Positions 1-9,945 of a DNA stretch of 64,000 bases are shown here, piece after piece; position 1 is the stretch's first letter; every line of letters begins with the position of its first letter. The stretch comes from an uncultured Sphingomonadaceae bacterium. GTDB lineage: Bacteria; Pseudomonadota; Alphaproteobacteria; Sphingomonadales; Sphingomonadaceae. A program made the position numbers and the translations under genes. The DNA lies in assembly GCA_947497455.1 (NCBI GenBank), contig CANMGU010000001.1:1116001-1180000 (forward strand), written 5' to 3'. The notes under the pieces were generated by a model that saw nothing but the letters and a program-made list of their open reading frames with translations, ran no database searches and was not told the DNA's origin.

Positions 1-1
1 C

Positions 2-451
2 AAGGCATTGTTTGATGAAGTTCTGGATGGGTTTGGAACTGACGCGGACATTTTGACCGTGTTGGATGATGAAAAGCCAGTGGCGAGCGTATTGAGCCTG
101 TATCACGACGGAATCGTAATGCCCTACTGGGGCGGAGGTACGTTCGATGCACGTCGCCTTCGGGCCAATGATGTGATGTACTATGCGCTGATGAACCATG
201 CCCGTGAAAGGGGTTGCCTGCGTTTTGATTTTGGCCGTTCCAAGGCCGGAACCGGGGCCTATTCCTTTAAGAAAAACTGGGGCTTTGAACCGATGCCACT
301 ATCCTATGCGGTTCGGACCGCTGATGGCGAAGACGCGCGCGATGTGAATCCGCTGAGTCCGAAATACCGAATACAGGTTGCTGTGTGGCAGAGGCTGCCG
401 CTTTCCATGGCAAATCGACTGGGGCCGCTGATCGCAAAAGGCCTTGGTTGA
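2..451 (+). CDS. FemAB-like XrtA/PEP-CTERM system-associated protein (3' part)
   Basis: The reading frame is open from the first bases, so the N-terminal part lies outside the window; about 149 residues are visible. The segment FDFGRSKAGTGAYSFKKNWG is typical of the acyltransferase-like FemAB family members encoded in exosortase A loci (GNAT fold, related to peptidoglycan-interpeptide aminoacyltransferases). Its exact substrate in PEP-CTERM loci is not established. The stop codon overlaps the start of the next gene by one base (TGATG), indicating translational coupling with the glycosyltransferase and exosortase that follow. Family assignment rests on this motif and on context. Confidence 0.8.
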   Translation, partial: KALFDEVLDGFGTDADILTVLDDEKPVASVLSLYHDGIVMPYWGGGTFDARRLRANDVMYYALMNHARERGCLRFDFGRSKAGTGAYSFKKNWGFEPMPLSYAVRTADGEDARDVNPLSPKYRIQVAVWQRLPLSMANRLGPLIAKGLG

Positions 452-1674
452 TGGGTGAGATTTTATTCCTGACCCACCGCGTGCCATGGCCGCCCGATCG
501 CGGCGACAAGATACGCGCGCACCATATCCTGCGTAAGTTGATGGAATATCGGCCGGTACACCTGGGCTGCTTCGCTGATGATATTATAGAGGAAACCGCA
601 GAGAGTGATATCAAGCAAGCTCTCGCTTCGTTTCAGATCGTCCGACGAACTAAGCCCAACTGGTGGGCGGGTATACAAGCCCTCGCTTCTGGACGGCCAG
701 TCTCGCTAACGGCATTCGGGAGTGCGGTGATACGGAGCTATGTCCGCAACACCCTGTCAACGCGGACAATTGACTGCATATTCGTTTTCTCAGGTCAGAT
801 GGCTCAATTTATTCCTGCAGGGTTTTCCGGCAAGGTGATAATGGATTTCGTTGATGTCGATAGCGCCAAATTTGAAAGTTACGCCGCTGAAGGATTTGGT
901 CCGATGACCTGGATCAACCGGCGCGAAGGGAAATTATTGCGGGCTTTCGAAAGGCAGATTGGTGAGCGCGCAGATCAATCGCTCTTTGTCAGTGAAGCCG
1001 AAGCACAGCTTTTCCGGCAACGTTCGGATCTCGATGATCAGAAGGTTCGAGCGGTCGGTAACGGGATTGATCTGGATTTCTATGATCCGGTGAAAGTTGC
1101 CGCAACGGAACTCCCGCATGAAGGGCCATTGATCGTCTTTACCGGACAGATGGATTATCGTCCAAATGTCGAAGCGGTTACCAGCTTCGCGAAAGAGGTG
1201 ATGCCCAAAATCCTTCAGCAACATCCCGATGTGCAATTTGCGATTGTAGGTCGGGCGCCGACGTCCGATGTGGCCCGGCTTGATGGTATGAACGGCACGA
1301 TGGTGATCGGAAGCGTTGATGATATCCGGTGTTGGCTAAAGGCCGCCGATATCGTGGTTGCGCCCCTGCGTATTGCGCGGGGTATCCAGAACAAGGTTCT
1401 CGAGGCAATGGCGATGGGCAAGCCAGTCGTGGCTTCCGCTCCCGCAGCGCAGGGTATTGCCGCGATTAACGGCGAGCATTTTTATGTCGCCGACGATGTG
1501 CAGCATGAAGCAATGCTGGTTAGTGAACTATTGTCCGACGGTGAAAAATCTAAAATGCTTGGCGATAAAGCCAGCGCGTTGATCCGCTCTGATTATAGTT
1601 GGAAAACCCAGCTTTCTGATATTGCCAGCCTATGCGATATTGATCGGGGAAAACTTCTCGAGGCGGTGGAATGA
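451..1674 (+). CDS. XrtA/PEP-CTERM system family 1 glycosyltransferase
   Basis: Protein of 407 residues. The start at 451 (MGEILFLTHRVPWPPDRGDK) is preferred over an upstream in-frame codon because it makes the TGATG junction with the preceding gene and restores the usual GT-B N-terminus. The C-terminal half has the GT4-type signature: an FTGQMDYRPNVEAV strand, an IVGRAP strand, VVAPLRIARGIQNKVLEAMA with the conserved Glu, and AMGKPVVAS. It matches the glycosyltransferase family found only in PEP-CTERM/exosortase A loci. By inference it builds the exopolysaccharide made by this locus on the cytoplasmic side. It is followed by xrtA with a 4-base ATGA overlap. Confidence 0.88.
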   Translation: MGEILFLTHRVPWPPDRGDKIRAHHILRKLMEYRPVHLGCFADDIIEETAESDIKQALASFQIVRRTKPNWWAGIQALASGRPVSLTAFGSAVIRSYVRNTLSTRTIDCIFVFSGQMAQFIPAGFSGKVIMDFVDVDSAKFESYAAEGFGPMTWINRREGKLLRAFERQIGERADQSLFVSEAEAQLFRQRSDLDDQKVRAVGNGIDLDFYDPVKVAATELPHEGPLIVFTGQMDYRPNVEAVTSFAKEVMPKILQQHPDVQFAIVGRAPTSDVARLDGMNGTMVIGSVDDIRCWLKAADIVVAPLRIARGIQNKVLEAMAMGKPVVASAPAAQGIAAINGEHFYVADDVQHEAMLVSELLSDGEKSKMLGDKASALIRSDYSWKTQLSDIASLCDIDRGKLLEAVE

Positions 1675-3221
1675 GAAGCGCTGCAATCAATCAACGGATA
1701 GGCGAGGGTGTAGAGGCATCGGACGATGGCCTTTGGACAAGGCATCTGCGTCTGTTGGCTCTGACCGTTGCGGCAATCCTGATAGTGTTTTGGCGCGATG
1801 GCCTAGCGATGCTTGACGCTTGGTGGAATGTGTCGACTTATAATCATTGTCTGCTGATCGGCCCGATCATTTTCTGGCTGGTGCAACAGCGGCGCGAGGA
1901 GTTGGTAAAAATTGCACCTGCGATTTGGACTCCGGGATTGTTCTGGATGGGGTTGGCGGCTGCCGGTTGGTTACTTGGCGAAGCGGCTGGAGTGTCATTC
2001 GCCAAGCATCTAGGTCTGCTCATGATGCTGCAAGGAGCGGTCATCACGTTGCTGGGCCGCAGGATCATGCGCGGATTGGTTTTCCCGCTTTTTTATAGCT
2101 TTTTTCTCGTACCTTTTGGCGAGGAATTTGTGCCTCTGCTGCAGACCATCACCGCGAAAATGTCTATGGTCTTCCTTGGCTGGGCGAATATCCCTGCCTT
2201 TATCGATGGCGTTTTTATTTCAACACCCACCGGCTATTTTGAAGTGGCGGAGGCCTGTTCCGGCGTGAAATTCTTGATTGCAATGATCGCCTATGGCGCG
2301 CTGGTCAGTAACATATGTTTCCAGAGCTGGCGGCGGCGAACCGCCTTTATGATGGCTGCGCTGGCGGTGCCTATCATCGCCAATGGCATTCGGGCATTTG
2401 GAACAATTTATATTGCACACCATACGACGACTGATTTTGCGACGGGCTTTGATCATATCTTCTATGGCTGGTTCTTCTTCGCTTTTGTGCTTGCCTTGGT
2501 CATGATTATTGGCTGGCCATTTTTTGATCGCAAGATTGACGAGCCAATGATCGATGGAGATGCAATCGCGCAAGGTCGAACGACGGTATCAAAGCTGGCG
2601 CCGAGTCACACCATGATCGTGATGGCTGCAATGATTGCAGCGCCGGTATTGTGGACAGCGGCACTGGCCGCGCAAAGCGCACCGGTACCTGACAAGATTG
2701 CCTTGCCAAAGGTCGAGGGCTGGGAGCGCGTGGACTATCGTCCGCAATTCGACTGGCAGCCACGATTTGATGGTGCTAATCATCAATTGCTCGGTCGCTA
2801 TCGGCATGCATCCAGTGGTTCGGAAGTTGATCTCGCCATTGCCGTATATGATCGACAGGAAGATGGCCGTGAGATTGTTGGTTATGGGCAGGGCGCCTTT
2901 GATCCCGGAACGGACTGGTCCTGGAGTCGCGATCTGAAGGCTCCGGAGTCAGGTAAGGCGATACAAATAACGGCTCCCGGCCCAGTGACACGCGATGTGC
3001 AGTCCTTCTATCGGATCGGTGACATATTAACCGGAAGTGGGTCGGCCGTGAAGCTCGAAACGTTGAAGAGCAAATTGCTCGGCGGCAACCAGCAAGCGGT
3101 GGCGATATTGATTTCGGCTGAGAAAGTGGATGAAGCTGGACCGGCCGCTGCCATGGAGGATTTTCGCAAGGCGCTTGGTCCACTTGATAAATTGGCTGAC
3201 GAAATGGCAGGTCTGCGCTAG
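1671..3221 (+). CDS. xrtA: exosortase A with C-terminal EpsI domain
   Basis: Multi-pass membrane transpeptidase-like protease of 516 residues that cleaves and re-attaches proteins carrying PEP-CTERM tails. The three exosortase catalytic positions are visible: Cys196 in EACSGVKF, Arg241 in IANGIRAFG and His262 in DHIFYGW. About eight hydrophobic segments span residues 28-290. After a further hydrophobic segment near 315-335 comes a soluble domain of about 170 residues of the EpsI (DUF3485) type, with the pattern GWERVDYRPQFDWQPRFDGA. This fusion is usual for exosortase A of proteobacteria. It overlaps the glycosyltransferase gene by 4 bases and lies 10 bases before the amidotransferase. A likely substrate is the PEP-CTERM GDSL hydrolase at 47.3 kb. 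Confidence 0.95.
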   Translation: MRSAAINQRIGEGVEASDDGLWTRHLRLLALTVAAILIVFWRDGLAMLDAWWNVSTYNHCLLIGPIIFWLVQQRREELVKIAPAIWTPGLFWMGLAAAGWLLGEAAGVSFAKHLGLLMMLQGAVITLLGRRIMRGLVFPLFYSFFLVPFGEEFVPLLQTITAKMSMVFLGWANIPAFIDGVFISTPTGYFEVAEACSGVKFLIAMIAYGALVSNICFQSWRRRTAFMMAALAVPIIANGIRAFGTIYIAHHTTTDFATGFDHIFYGWFFFAFVLALVMIIGWPFFDRKIDEPMIDGDAIAQGRTTVSKLAPSHTMIVMAAMIAAPVLWTAALAAQSAPVPDKIALPKVEGWERVDYRPQFDWQPRFDGANHQLLGRYRHASSGSEVDLAIAVYDRQEDGREIVGYGQGAFDPGTDWSWSRDLKAPESGKAIQITAPGPVTRDVQSFYRIGDILTGSGSAVKLETLKSKLLGGNQQAVAILISAEKVDEAGPAAAMEDFRKALGPLDKLADEMAGLR

Positions 3222-3231
3222 GGCGCACATC

Positions 3232-5127
3232 ATGTGCGGCATTGCGGGAATATTTCATCTGGAGACGGCCAAGCCGGTTGATCCCGCTCGCCTCCGCAAG
3301 ATGACCGATAGCTTGACGCATCGTGGACCTGATGGTTCGGGGATATGGACTGCTCCCGGTGTCGGTCTGGGGCATCGCCGCCTCTCGATCATCGATCTGG
3401 AAGGTGGGGCACAGCCCATGCTGACCGCCGACGAAGCGCAGGTAATCAGCTATAATGGCGAGATCTATAATTTTCAGGACGTTCGGGTCGAACTCGAATC
3501 GCTCGGCCATCATTTCACCACCAGCAGCGATACCGAGGTCATTCTTTATGCCTGGCGCCAATGGGGTGCCGATTGCCTTAAGCGGCTCAATGGCATGTTC
3601 GCCTTTGCGATATTTGACCAGCGGACCAAACAGCTTTTTCTGGCGCGGGATCGGCTGGGTGTGAAGCCGCTTTTCTATGCGCCAGTATCGGATGGCAGTA
3701 TCTTGTTCGGGTCGGAACTGAAGGCTTTGCTCGCCAATCCCTTGCTGCGCCGCGAACCGGAAATGCGCGCTGTCGATGACTATCTTGCATTCGGATATGT
3801 GCCAGATCATCGATCGCTGTTGAAAGGCGTCAAGAAACTGCCTGCAGGTCACTATCTGCTGCTCGAACAGGGTAAGCCGGAACCGGCACCCATCCAATAT
3901 TGGGATATGGATTTTAGTGAGCGCAGCAAGGCGTCGGCTGCAGAGCTTGAAGAAGAACTGGTCGGGCTGATGAAAGATGCGGTTGGTTCCCGGATGATTG
4001 CTGACGTGCCCTTGGGGGCGTTCCTGTCGGGCGGTGTGGATAGCAGTGCGGTCGTTGCATTGATGTCGGAGAAGAGCCGGCAACCGGTTAAAACCTGTTC
4101 CATCGGCTTTGATCAAGCATCGCTCGACGAGACAAGCTATGCCGAACGGGTGGCGGAACGGTTCAAAACCGATCACCGCGCGCGAACCGTGGCGGCAGAT
4201 GATTTCGGACTGATCGATAGGCTGGCCGACCATTTTGATGAACCTTTTGCCGATGGCTCTGCGTTGCCGACCTATCGTGTGGCCGAGCTGGCGCGGGAGA
4301 ATGTGACCGTCGCATTGTCAGGCGATGGCGCAGATGAAGCGCTGGCCGGTTATCGCCGTCATGTTTTCCACCATGCTGAAGAACGGGTGAGGGGCTTGAT
4401 CCCGCAATCCCTTCGCGGTCCGGCTCTGGGCTGGCTCGGCAAGGTCTATCCCAAGGCCGATTGGGCACCGCGGCCGCTTCGTGCCAAGTCTACCTTGCTG
4501 TCGCTCGCCCGCTCCGGACCGGAAGGCTATGCGGAAGCGGTCGGGGTGACGACGCCAGCGGGTCGTCATGCAATCTATTCCGATGCGATGGCGAAGCAGT
4601 TGGATGGCTATCGGGGCGAGACCCGGATGATTGAACTGATGGAGAGTGCACCAGCGCGCAATGGTCTGGATCAGGCGCAATATGCCGACATGAAAATGTG
4701 GCTGCCCGGCGATATCCTGACCAAAGTCGATCGAACCAGCATGGCGGTGAGCCTGGAGGCGCGGGAGCCGTTGCTCGATTACAAGCTGATGGAATTTGCC
4801 GCCAGACTGCCGACTAACCTGCGGGTGCGTCGTGGGACAGGGAAATATCTGTTGAAAAAGTCGATGGAACGCTATTTACCGCAAGATATCCTCTATCGCC
4901 CGAAAATGGGCTTTGTAACGCCGATTGCGCAATGGTTCCGAGGGCCGCTGGCCGATGAAGCGCGAGCAATTTCCGGTGCTGGTGCGCTGGCCCGGATGGG
5001 TTGGTTTGATCAGCAGGCCCTAAGCAAAGTGGCCGAGGATCATATAGCAGGAAAGGCTGATAACAGTCGCTTGCTCTGGCAATTGCTGATGCTCGATAAG
5101 TCCTTGCAGCGCCTATTCGGTCTCTGA
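3232..5127 (+). CDS. XrtA/PEP-CTERM system-associated asparagine synthase-like amidotransferase
   Basis: Protein of 631 residues. The start at 3232 is fixed by MCGIAGIF: after Met removal, Cys becomes the N-terminal nucleophile of the class II glutaminase domain (about residues 2-220; see also [10 protein letters not shown] and [13 protein letters not shown]). The second half is an asparagine-synthase ATP-pyrophosphatase domain with the P-loop [10 protein letters not shown] and [17 protein letters not shown]. This clade belongs to exosortase A loci, where it probably amidates an exopolysaccharide component (for example an uronic acid) rather than free aspartate; that role is inference. Last gene of the visible xrtA cluster. 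It ends tail-to-tail with truA, overlapping by 15 bases. Confidence 0.92.
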   Translation: MCGIAGIFHLETAKPVDPARLRKMTDSLTHRGPDGSGIWTAPGVGLGHRRLSIIDLEGGAQPMLTADEAQVISYNGEIYNFQDVRVELESLGHHFTTSSDTEVILYAWRQWGADCLKRLNGMFAFAIFDQRTKQLFLARDRLGVKPLFYAPVSDGSILFGSELKALLANPLLRREPEMRAVDDYLAFGYVPDHRSLLKGVKKLPAGHYLLLEQGKPEPAPIQYWDMDFSERSKASAAELEEELVGLMKDAVGSRMIADVPLGAFLSGGVDSSAVVALMSEKSRQPVKTCSIGFDQASLDETSYAERVAERFKTDHRARTVAADDFGLIDRLADHFDEPFADGSALPTYRVAELARENVTVALSGDGADEALAGYRRHVFHHAEERVRGLIPQSLRGPALGWLGKVYPKADWAPRPLRAKSTLLSLARSGPEGYAEAVGVTTPAGRHAIYSDAMAKQLDGYRGETRMIELMESAPARNGLDQAQYADMKMWLPGDILTKVDRTSMAVSLEAREPLLDYKLMEFAARLPTNLRVRRGTGKYLLKKSMERYLPQDILYRPKMGFVTPIAQWFRGPLADEARAISGAGALARMGWFDQQALSKVAEDHIAGKADNSRLLWQLLMLDKSLQRLFGL

Positions 5128-5880
5128 CTTCTTCTCCGCTTTCGGATAAATCGCGTCGACAAAATAGAGTCCATCCGGCGGCGCGTTGAAGCCCAGTGCA
5201 TCGCGGTCCTTGGCTTCCAGCGCCTTGCGCAAGTCATCACGCGTCCATTTGCCGTCGCCAACCAACTTCAGACAGCCGACCATCGAGCGCACCTGATGAT
5301 GCAGGAAAGATCGCGCCGCGACTTCCACCTCTATCTCTTCACCAAAGCGGGTGACGGAAATGCTGTCCAACGTCTTTACCGGGCTCTGTGCCTGGCAATG
5401 GGTTGAGCGAAAGGTTGTGAAGTCATGCTGCCCGACCAGCAACTGCGCTGCATCATGCATCACTCCGGCATCCAGCGGTCTGGCGACCTGCCAACTCTGT
5501 CCCCTATCCAATGTCAGTGGTGCACGGCGGTTAGTGATCTTGTACATATAGCGCCGCCCGATGCAGTTGAAGCGGGCATGCCAGTCATCATCGACAATAT
5601 CGCAGGCGAGCACCGCGACAGGATGGGGACGCAGTCCGGCATTGAGGCCTTCCATCAACCGGAACGGCGTCAATCTTGTCTCGAGGTCAAAATGAGCCCG
5701 CATGCCCAGCGCATGTACACCGGCGTCCGTCCGGCCAGCGGCAAACACGCGAATTTCTTGCTGGGTGATAGTTTTGATAGCATTCTCAACGGCTTGCTGG
5801 ACGCTGGGGCCGTGATCCTGATGCTGCCAGCCCATGAACGGGCGACCATCATATTCCAGAGTGATAGCAAAACGGGTCAT
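5113..5880 (-). CDS. truA: tRNA pseudouridine(38-40) synthase TruA
   Basis: Protein of 255 residues that isomerises uridines 38-40 in the anticodon stem of tRNAs. The start at 5880 ([19 protein letters not shown]) is chosen because the family begins just before the conserved EYDG, and the ATG overlaps the fmt stop by 4 bases. The catalytic Asp is in [15 protein letters not shown]; further family motifs are RRYMYKI and [11 protein letters not shown] near the C-terminus. It is the second gene of a minus-strand fmt-truA pair, a conserved arrangement in alphaproteobacteria (often def-fmt-truA). Here def is at 7.8 kb on the opposite strand. Confidence 0.96.
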   Translation of the reverse strand: MTRFAITLEYDGRPFMGWQHQDHGPSVQQAVENAIKTITQQEIRVFAAGRTDAGVHALGMRAHFDLETRLTPFRLMEGLNAGLRPHPVAVLACDIVDDDWHARFNCIGRRYMYKITNRRAPLTLDRGQSWQVARPLDAGVMHDAAQLLVGQHDFTTFRSTHCQAQSPVKTLDSISVTRFGEEIEVEVAARSFLHHQVRSMVGCLKLVGDGKWTRDDLRKALEAKDRDALGFNAPPDGLYFVDAIYPKAEKKSETE

Positions 5881-6806
5881 TGCAGTGATGTGCCCACGGG
5901 GATTTGGGTGCCGTTTAGGAACTCCGCAAGTGTTAGTTTCGGACGGCCTGCTTTTTGAATTAAAGTGGGTTTGATAGCCCCTTCGCTGCATGCAATTGTT
6001 ATATGGTCGTCTAGCAATATTCCGGCTCTACCGGAAACATTCACTGGCTTGGCAGCATGGATACGAAAGCGGTCGCCACCAAATTCAAAAAATGCGCCCG
6101 GCACGGGATTAAATGCGCGAATTTGCTGCAGTACTGCTGAGGCTGGCTGATCAAAGTTCACACGGGCTTCTTCCTTGGTGATCTTCTTGGCATAGGTGGC
6201 GAGTGCATCATCCTGGACCTCTGGTGGATAGTCTCCCGGCGAAGCAAGATATTGCACCATCAGATCGGCCCCGGCTCGCGCCAGTTCTTCGGTAAGCTCG
6301 CCTGTAGTTTTCTCCGCGACCGATGTAATGGATTTGAGCAGCATTGGTCCGGTATCCAAACCCGCTTCCATCTGCATGATAGTTATACCGGTATCTTCAT
6401 CGCCAGCCAATATCGCCCGTTGGACCGGAGCTGCGCCGCGCCAACGCGGTAGCAGCGAGCCGTGAATATTAAGGCACCCCATTTTCGGTGCATCCAATAT
6501 CGCTTGCGGCAGAATCAAGCCATAGGCGGCGACAACAGCCGCATCCAGATCAAGCGCGGAAAATTCCGCCTGGGCTTCTTTGCTCTTCAAGGAAACCGGC
6601 ACGCGGACCTCAATTCCCAATTGCTCGGCGACTTTCTGCACGGGTGATGGGCTGAGCTTCTTTCCCCGCCCGGCGCGGCGTGGTGGCTGTGAATAGACGG
6701 CAACAATTTCATGTCCTGCGGCATGCAACGCGCGTAATGCCGGCACCGCGAATTCTGGCGTACCCATGAATGCTAGGCGCAGTTTTTTGGGCGTTTCAAC
6801 GGTCAT
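5877..6806 (-). CDS. fmt: methionyl-tRNA formyltransferase
   Basis: Protein of 309 residues that formylates initiator Met-tRNA with 10-formyltetrahydrofolate. The start at 6806 ([20 protein letters not shown]) gives the normal Rossmann N-terminus; a longer in-frame extension to 6896 reads through repeat DNA and is rejected. [15 protein letters not shown] carries the catalytic Asn-His pair, and the later Asp is in [18 protein letters not shown]. The C-terminal OB-like domain follows residue 205. Upstream lies a cluster of three AAAGTTCACACA elements, the nearest ending 32 bases before the start codon, which may form its leader or promoter region. Confidence 0.96.
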   Translation of the reverse strand: MTVETPKKLRLAFMGTPEFAVPALRALHAAGHEIVAVYSQPPRRAGRGKKLSPSPVQKVAEQLGIEVRVPVSLKSKEAQAEFSALDLDAAVVAAYGLILPQAILDAPKMGCLNIHGSLLPRWRGAAPVQRAILAGDEDTGITIMQMEAGLDTGPMLLKSITSVAEKTTGELTEELARAGADLMVQYLASPGDYPPEVQDDALATYAKKITKEEARVNFDQPASAVLQQIRAFNPVPGAFFEFGGDRFRIHAAKPVNVSGRAGILLDDHITIACSEGAIKPTLIQKAGRPKLTLAEFLNGTQIPVGTSLQ

Positions 6807-6837
6807 GATCGCACCTGCCGTACCATATCGATAGCGG

Positions 6838-6960
6838 TAAAGTTCACACAGATCACACAGGCTTTTTTGTAGAGTGTCAAAGCAAAGTTCACACATGTCA
6901 CAGGGATATTCCTACGACGACGCGAGCTTCTGGCCGCTCCAAAGTTCACACAATTCTCAC
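6838..6960 (+). repeat. three copies of AAAGTTCACACA element upstream of fmt
   Basis: The 12-mer AAAGTTCACACA occurs exactly at 6839-6850, 6884-6895 and 6941-6952 (steps of 45 and 57 bases). The first two are followed by related TCACA(CA)GG segments. A fourth exact copy, inverted, is at 57841-57852 before ppdK. Read toward the downstream gene, all copies are TGTGTGAACTTT. The rest of the 6807-7127 gap holds no convincing gene. A minus-strand frame at 6803-7042 contains the word CVNF three times, but this is the repeat itself translated. Confidence 0.8.
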
Positions 6961-7127
6961 CCCCCTGATCCGGTTTGGGTGATAAAGTGAATTTGTTCCG
7001 TAACGTCTTGAATGTGGCGAATTTAACGGGTTTGTGAGTCATGTTGCCTCCCTAGCCAAACTCATCCGTGTAGGACAGCAAGATTTTATATTGGCAGCAC
7101 GCACATCATGGCCCTAAAGGTCAAATC

Positions 7128-7730
7128 ATGGCTTCGCAGGAAATCGAAAATCTGGTTCAGGCTTTGTCCAAACTTCCCGGCCTGGGCCCGCGCTCCGCAC
7201 GGCGGGCGGTGCTTCATCTGCTCAAACGCCCTGAAACAACCATGAAGCCGATATTGGCCGCGATGGAAAAGGTCGATGCCAATCTCGTCACCTGCACCAT
7301 TTGTGGCAATGTCGATACACAGGACCCTTGCCAGATTTGCAGCGATCCGCGCCGGGACGAAAAATCGCTTTGCGTGGTCGAAGAGGTATCAGACCTGTGG
7401 GCTCTGGATAAGTCCCGCCTGTTTCCTGGTAAATTTCATGTTCTGGGTGGACGGCTGTCGGCGCTGGACGGTGTGCGCCCAGAAGATATTGCGATCGACA
7501 AGCTGATCACACGCGTGGAGCAGGGCGGGATTGATGAAGTGGTATTGGCCATGAATGCAACATTGGAAGGCCAGACGACTGCCCATTATATTGCCGAGCG
7601 GCTCGAAACCTATCCGCTGCGTCTGAGCCAGCTGTCCCATGGCATACCGGTGGGCGGGGAGCTTGATTATCTCGACGAAGGGACATTGGCACAGGCGCTG
7701 CGTTCGCGCCGCCCGATCAGCAACGATTAA
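7128..7730 (+). CDS. recR: recombination mediator RecR
   Basis: Protein of 200 residues acting with RecO (and RecF) to load RecA on gapped DNA. Seen in order: a helix-hairpin-helix N-terminus with [15 protein letters not shown] (14-26), a four-cysteine zinc finger (C56, C59, C68, C71), and a Toprim domain beginning [13 protein letters not shown] with [11 protein letters not shown]. Length is normal. It usually follows dnaX-ybaB; here those genes sit 17 kb away, so the common dnaX-ybaB-recR operon is split. It is followed after 62 bases by def. Confidence 0.96.
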   Translation: MASQEIENLVQALSKLPGLGPRSARRAVLHLLKRPETTMKPILAAMEKVDANLVTCTICGNVDTQDPCQICSDPRRDEKSLCVVEEVSDLWALDKSRLFPGKFHVLGGRLSALDGVRPEDIAIDKLITRVEQGGIDEVVLAMNATLEGQTTAHYIAERLETYPLRLSQLSHGIPVGGELDYLDEGTLAQALRSRRPISND

Positions 7731-7792
7731 GTGTCGTAACACCGCTGCGACCAGTCCTTGACGAATCTGGCTAGAATCCCTAAATTTCGTCC

Positions 7793-8350
7793 ATGGCTAT
7801 ATTACCTATTCTTGAAGTTCCCGACCCGCGTCTGAAAACTGTTTCAGAGCCGGTTACCGTGTTTGATGACGAGCTGAAAACACTGATCGCGGACATGTTT
7901 GAAACCATGTACGACGCGCCGGGTATCGGTCTTGCCGCTATTCAGGTGGGCGTACCCAAACGTATCCTGGTTATCGATCTTCAGGAGCCGGTAGAGCATG
8001 ACCATGAACATGGTGAGCATTGCGATCATGAGCATGACGTCGTTCGCGATCCGCGCGTTTTCATCAACCCAGAGATTCTTGATCCTTCCGAGGATTTGAA
8101 CGTTTACAGCGAAGGCTGTCTGTCGGTGCCGGAACAATATGCCGATGTCGAACGCCCGGCCACGATTACCGCGCGCTGGCAAGATGAAGCCGGTAAACAA
8201 TATGAAGAACCGATGGACGGTTTGCTGGCAACATGCCTGCAGCATGAAATGGACCATCTTGAGGGCATATTGTTCATCGATCATCTTTCCCGTCTGAAAA
8301 GACAGATGGTTCTCAAAAAGCTGGCAAAGCACCGCAAAGAGGCGGCCTAG
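7793..8350 (+). CDS. def: peptide deformylase with a His-rich insertion
   Basis: Protein of 185 residues that removes the formyl group from new proteins. All three active-site motifs are present: GIGLAAIQ (44-51), EGCLS with metal ligand Cys109, and QHEMDHLEG with ligands His151 and His155 and catalytic Glu152. Between residues 68 and 82 there is an insertion with six His and one Cys alternating with acidic residues (EHDHEHGEHCDHEHD), at a loop where relatives carry a short acidic linker. It might bind metal; this is inference. It is not adjacent to fmt, the usual partner. Confidence 0.95.
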   Translation: MAILPILEVPDPRLKTVSEPVTVFDDELKTLIADMFETMYDAPGIGLAAIQVGVPKRILVIDLQEPVEHDHEHGEHCDHEHDVVRDPRVFINPEILDPSEDLNVYSEGCLSVPEQYADVERPATITARWQDEAGKQYEEPMDGLLATCLQHEMDHLEGILFIDHLSRLKRQMVLKKLAKHRKEAA

Positions 8351-8365
8351 TTCAATTGCCTCCGC

Positions 8366-8388
8366 AATCCTGAACCGATTTCAGGATT
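8366..8388. other. 9-bp perfect hairpin after def
   Basis: AATCCTGAA and TTCAGGATT form a perfect 9-bp stem with a 5-base loop, 16 bases after the def stop. No T-run follows, so it is at best a weak terminator or an mRNA 3'-end stabiliser. The rest of the 8351-8529 gap shows no gene. Confidence 0.4.
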
Positions 8389-8529
8389 CGGTCGCAGACC
8401 TGCAATATGCTGAAAAGATACCGAAGCATGCCGGTTATGATGCTGGTTATTGCCTTTGGAAAAACCTCTATTGCATGTGGAGCTGAGAGGGCCTAGGTTC
8501 TTGTTTCGTTCCAGTGGAAAGGACCTGTT

Positions 8530-9921
8530 TTGGACGCACTTGTCGCTCTTCTCATAGCTATTGTTACGCTAATCATCGGGCTGGCTGCAGGTTGGTTCAT
8601 GGGTACGCGCACAGCGGCTGCATCATCCAAAGCGGCCGAGGAAACAGCGACGTCACTCAGATCCATGCTCGACGGTGTGCAGCAAGAGCGGGACACAGCC
8701 CGGTCCGAACGCGATGCTATCCGAGAAGATCGTGATGCCGCGAAGCAAAGCCTGGCGTCGCTGGAAGCCGATGCCCGCAATCACGAAAAGCAGATGCAGC
8801 AATTGGTGGAGGCAAAAGAATCGCTCTCCGCACAATTTTCCGAAGTCGGTGCAAAAATGCTGGAAAGCGCACAGCGCCAGTTTCTGGAGCGTGCGGATCA
8901 ACGGTTTGACCAGGCCAATGAAAAAGGCGGCGAGAAAATCGCCAAACTGCTCCAGCCAGTGCACCAGCGGCTCGCGACATATGAAGAATCGATCAAGAAG
9001 ATCGAGAAAGAGCGGACCGAATCCTATGCCGGTATCAACGCGACCATTGAACAGGTGCGTCAGGGGCAGGACAGGGTGCAGCAGGAAGCCGCTCGGCTCG
9101 TCAACAGCCTGCGCAACGCGCCGAAATCACGCGGCCGCTGGGGCGAGCAGCAACTGAAAAATGTCCTCGAAACCTGCGGTCTGTCTGAGCATACTGATTT
9201 TGTGACCGAGCAAAGCATCGACACGGACGAAGGCCGTCTCCGCCCCGATGCAGTGATCAGTGTACCGGGCGGACGGAAACTGGTGATCGATGCGAAAGTT
9301 TCGCTCAACGACTATCAGGATGCTTTTGAAGCGGAAGATGAAGACGCGCGCAGCTTTGCAATGGCGCGCCATTGTAATTCGATGAAAACCCATATCGATG
9401 GCCTGTCGAAAAAGGCTTATTGGGACCAGTTTGAAGATGCACCCGATTATGTGATCATGTTCGTTCCGGGGGAGCATTTTCTCTCCGCGGCGCTGGAGCA
9501 TGAACCAACACTTTGGGACCATGCTTTCGAGAAGAAGGTACTACTCGCCACGCCGACAAATCTGGTGGCGATAGCACGCACGGTGGCGGGAGTCTGGCGG
9601 CAGGAAAAGATGGCTGCAGAGGCCAAGCAAATCGGGCAATTGGGCAAGGAAATGTACGACCGGCTTGCTGTCGCTGGAGAGCATCTTAAACGTATGGGAT
9701 CAGGCCTCGGCAGTGCGGTTGGCAATTACAACAAGTTTGTCGGCAGCTTTGAACGCAACGTCATGGCCACCGGCCGAAAATTTGCGGAACTCAGCATTGA
9801 AACCGGAAAGAAAGATCTCGATCCAGTCGCTGAAATAGAGGCTTTGCCGCGCTATTCCAATGATGTGGAAGCCGCATTGATCGAAGATGATCGGGACGTA
9901 AAAGACGAGGCGGCGGAATAG
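8530..9921 (+). CDS. rmuC: DNA recombination protein RmuC
   Basis: Protein of 463 residues of the RmuC family, which limits DNA inversions at short inverted repeats in E. coli. TTG is taken as start because AAAGGA lies 7 bases upstream and because it keeps the complete N-terminal membrane anchor (about residues 3-24, LVALLIAIVTLIIGLAAGWF). A coiled coil follows (30-110, rich in Glu/Arg/Gln), then the nuclease-like core with RGRWGEQQLKNVLE, RPDAVISVPGGRKLVIDAK and FVPGEHFLSAAL. A GAGGCGGC/GCCGCCTC hairpin (9907-9928) spans its stop codon. Confidence 0.93.
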   Translation: MDALVALLIAIVTLIIGLAAGWFMGTRTAAASSKAAEETATSLRSMLDGVQQERDTARSERDAIREDRDAAKQSLASLEADARNHEKQMQQLVEAKESLSAQFSEVGAKMLESAQRQFLERADQRFDQANEKGGEKIAKLLQPVHQRLATYEESIKKIEKERTESYAGINATIEQVRQGQDRVQQEAARLVNSLRNAPKSRGRWGEQQLKNVLETCGLSEHTDFVTEQSIDTDEGRLRPDAVISVPGGRKLVIDAKVSLNDYQDAFEAEDEDARSFAMARHCNSMKTHIDGLSKKAYWDQFEDAPDYVIMFVPGEHFLSAALEHEPTLWDHAFEKKVLLATPTNLVAIARTVAGVWRQEKMAAEAKQIGQLGKEMYDRLAVAGEHLKRMGSGLGSAVGNYNKFVGSFERNVMATGRKFAELSIETGKKDLDPVAEIEALPRYSNDVEAALIEDDRDVKDEAAE

Positions 9922-9945
9922 CCGCCTCTGACCAAAGTCCGATGG

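Noticed and set aside
2776..4233. Long antisense frame (485 codons) opposite xrtA and the amidotransferase
   Set aside because: It shadows two well-supported genes in a GC-biased codon pattern and has no recognisable domain.
6153..6163. An 11-base match to the AAAGTTCACACA element inside fmt
   Set aside because: It encodes part of the conserved fmt protein (VNFDQPA region) and lacks the flanking TCACA segment, so it is most likely coincidence.
6803..7042. Minus-strand frame of 79 codons overlapping the fmt start by ATGA, containing CVNF three times
   Set aside because: The CVNF words are direct translations of the AAAGTTCACACA repeat, whose spacings happen to be multiples of three. There is no ribosome site and no other protein-like feature.
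9907..9928. GAGGCGGC/GCCGCCTC hairpin over the rmuC stop codon, considered as a terminator
   Set aside because: The stem is perfect but no T-run follows on either strand; it may only be a coding coincidence in a Glu/Ala-rich tail.
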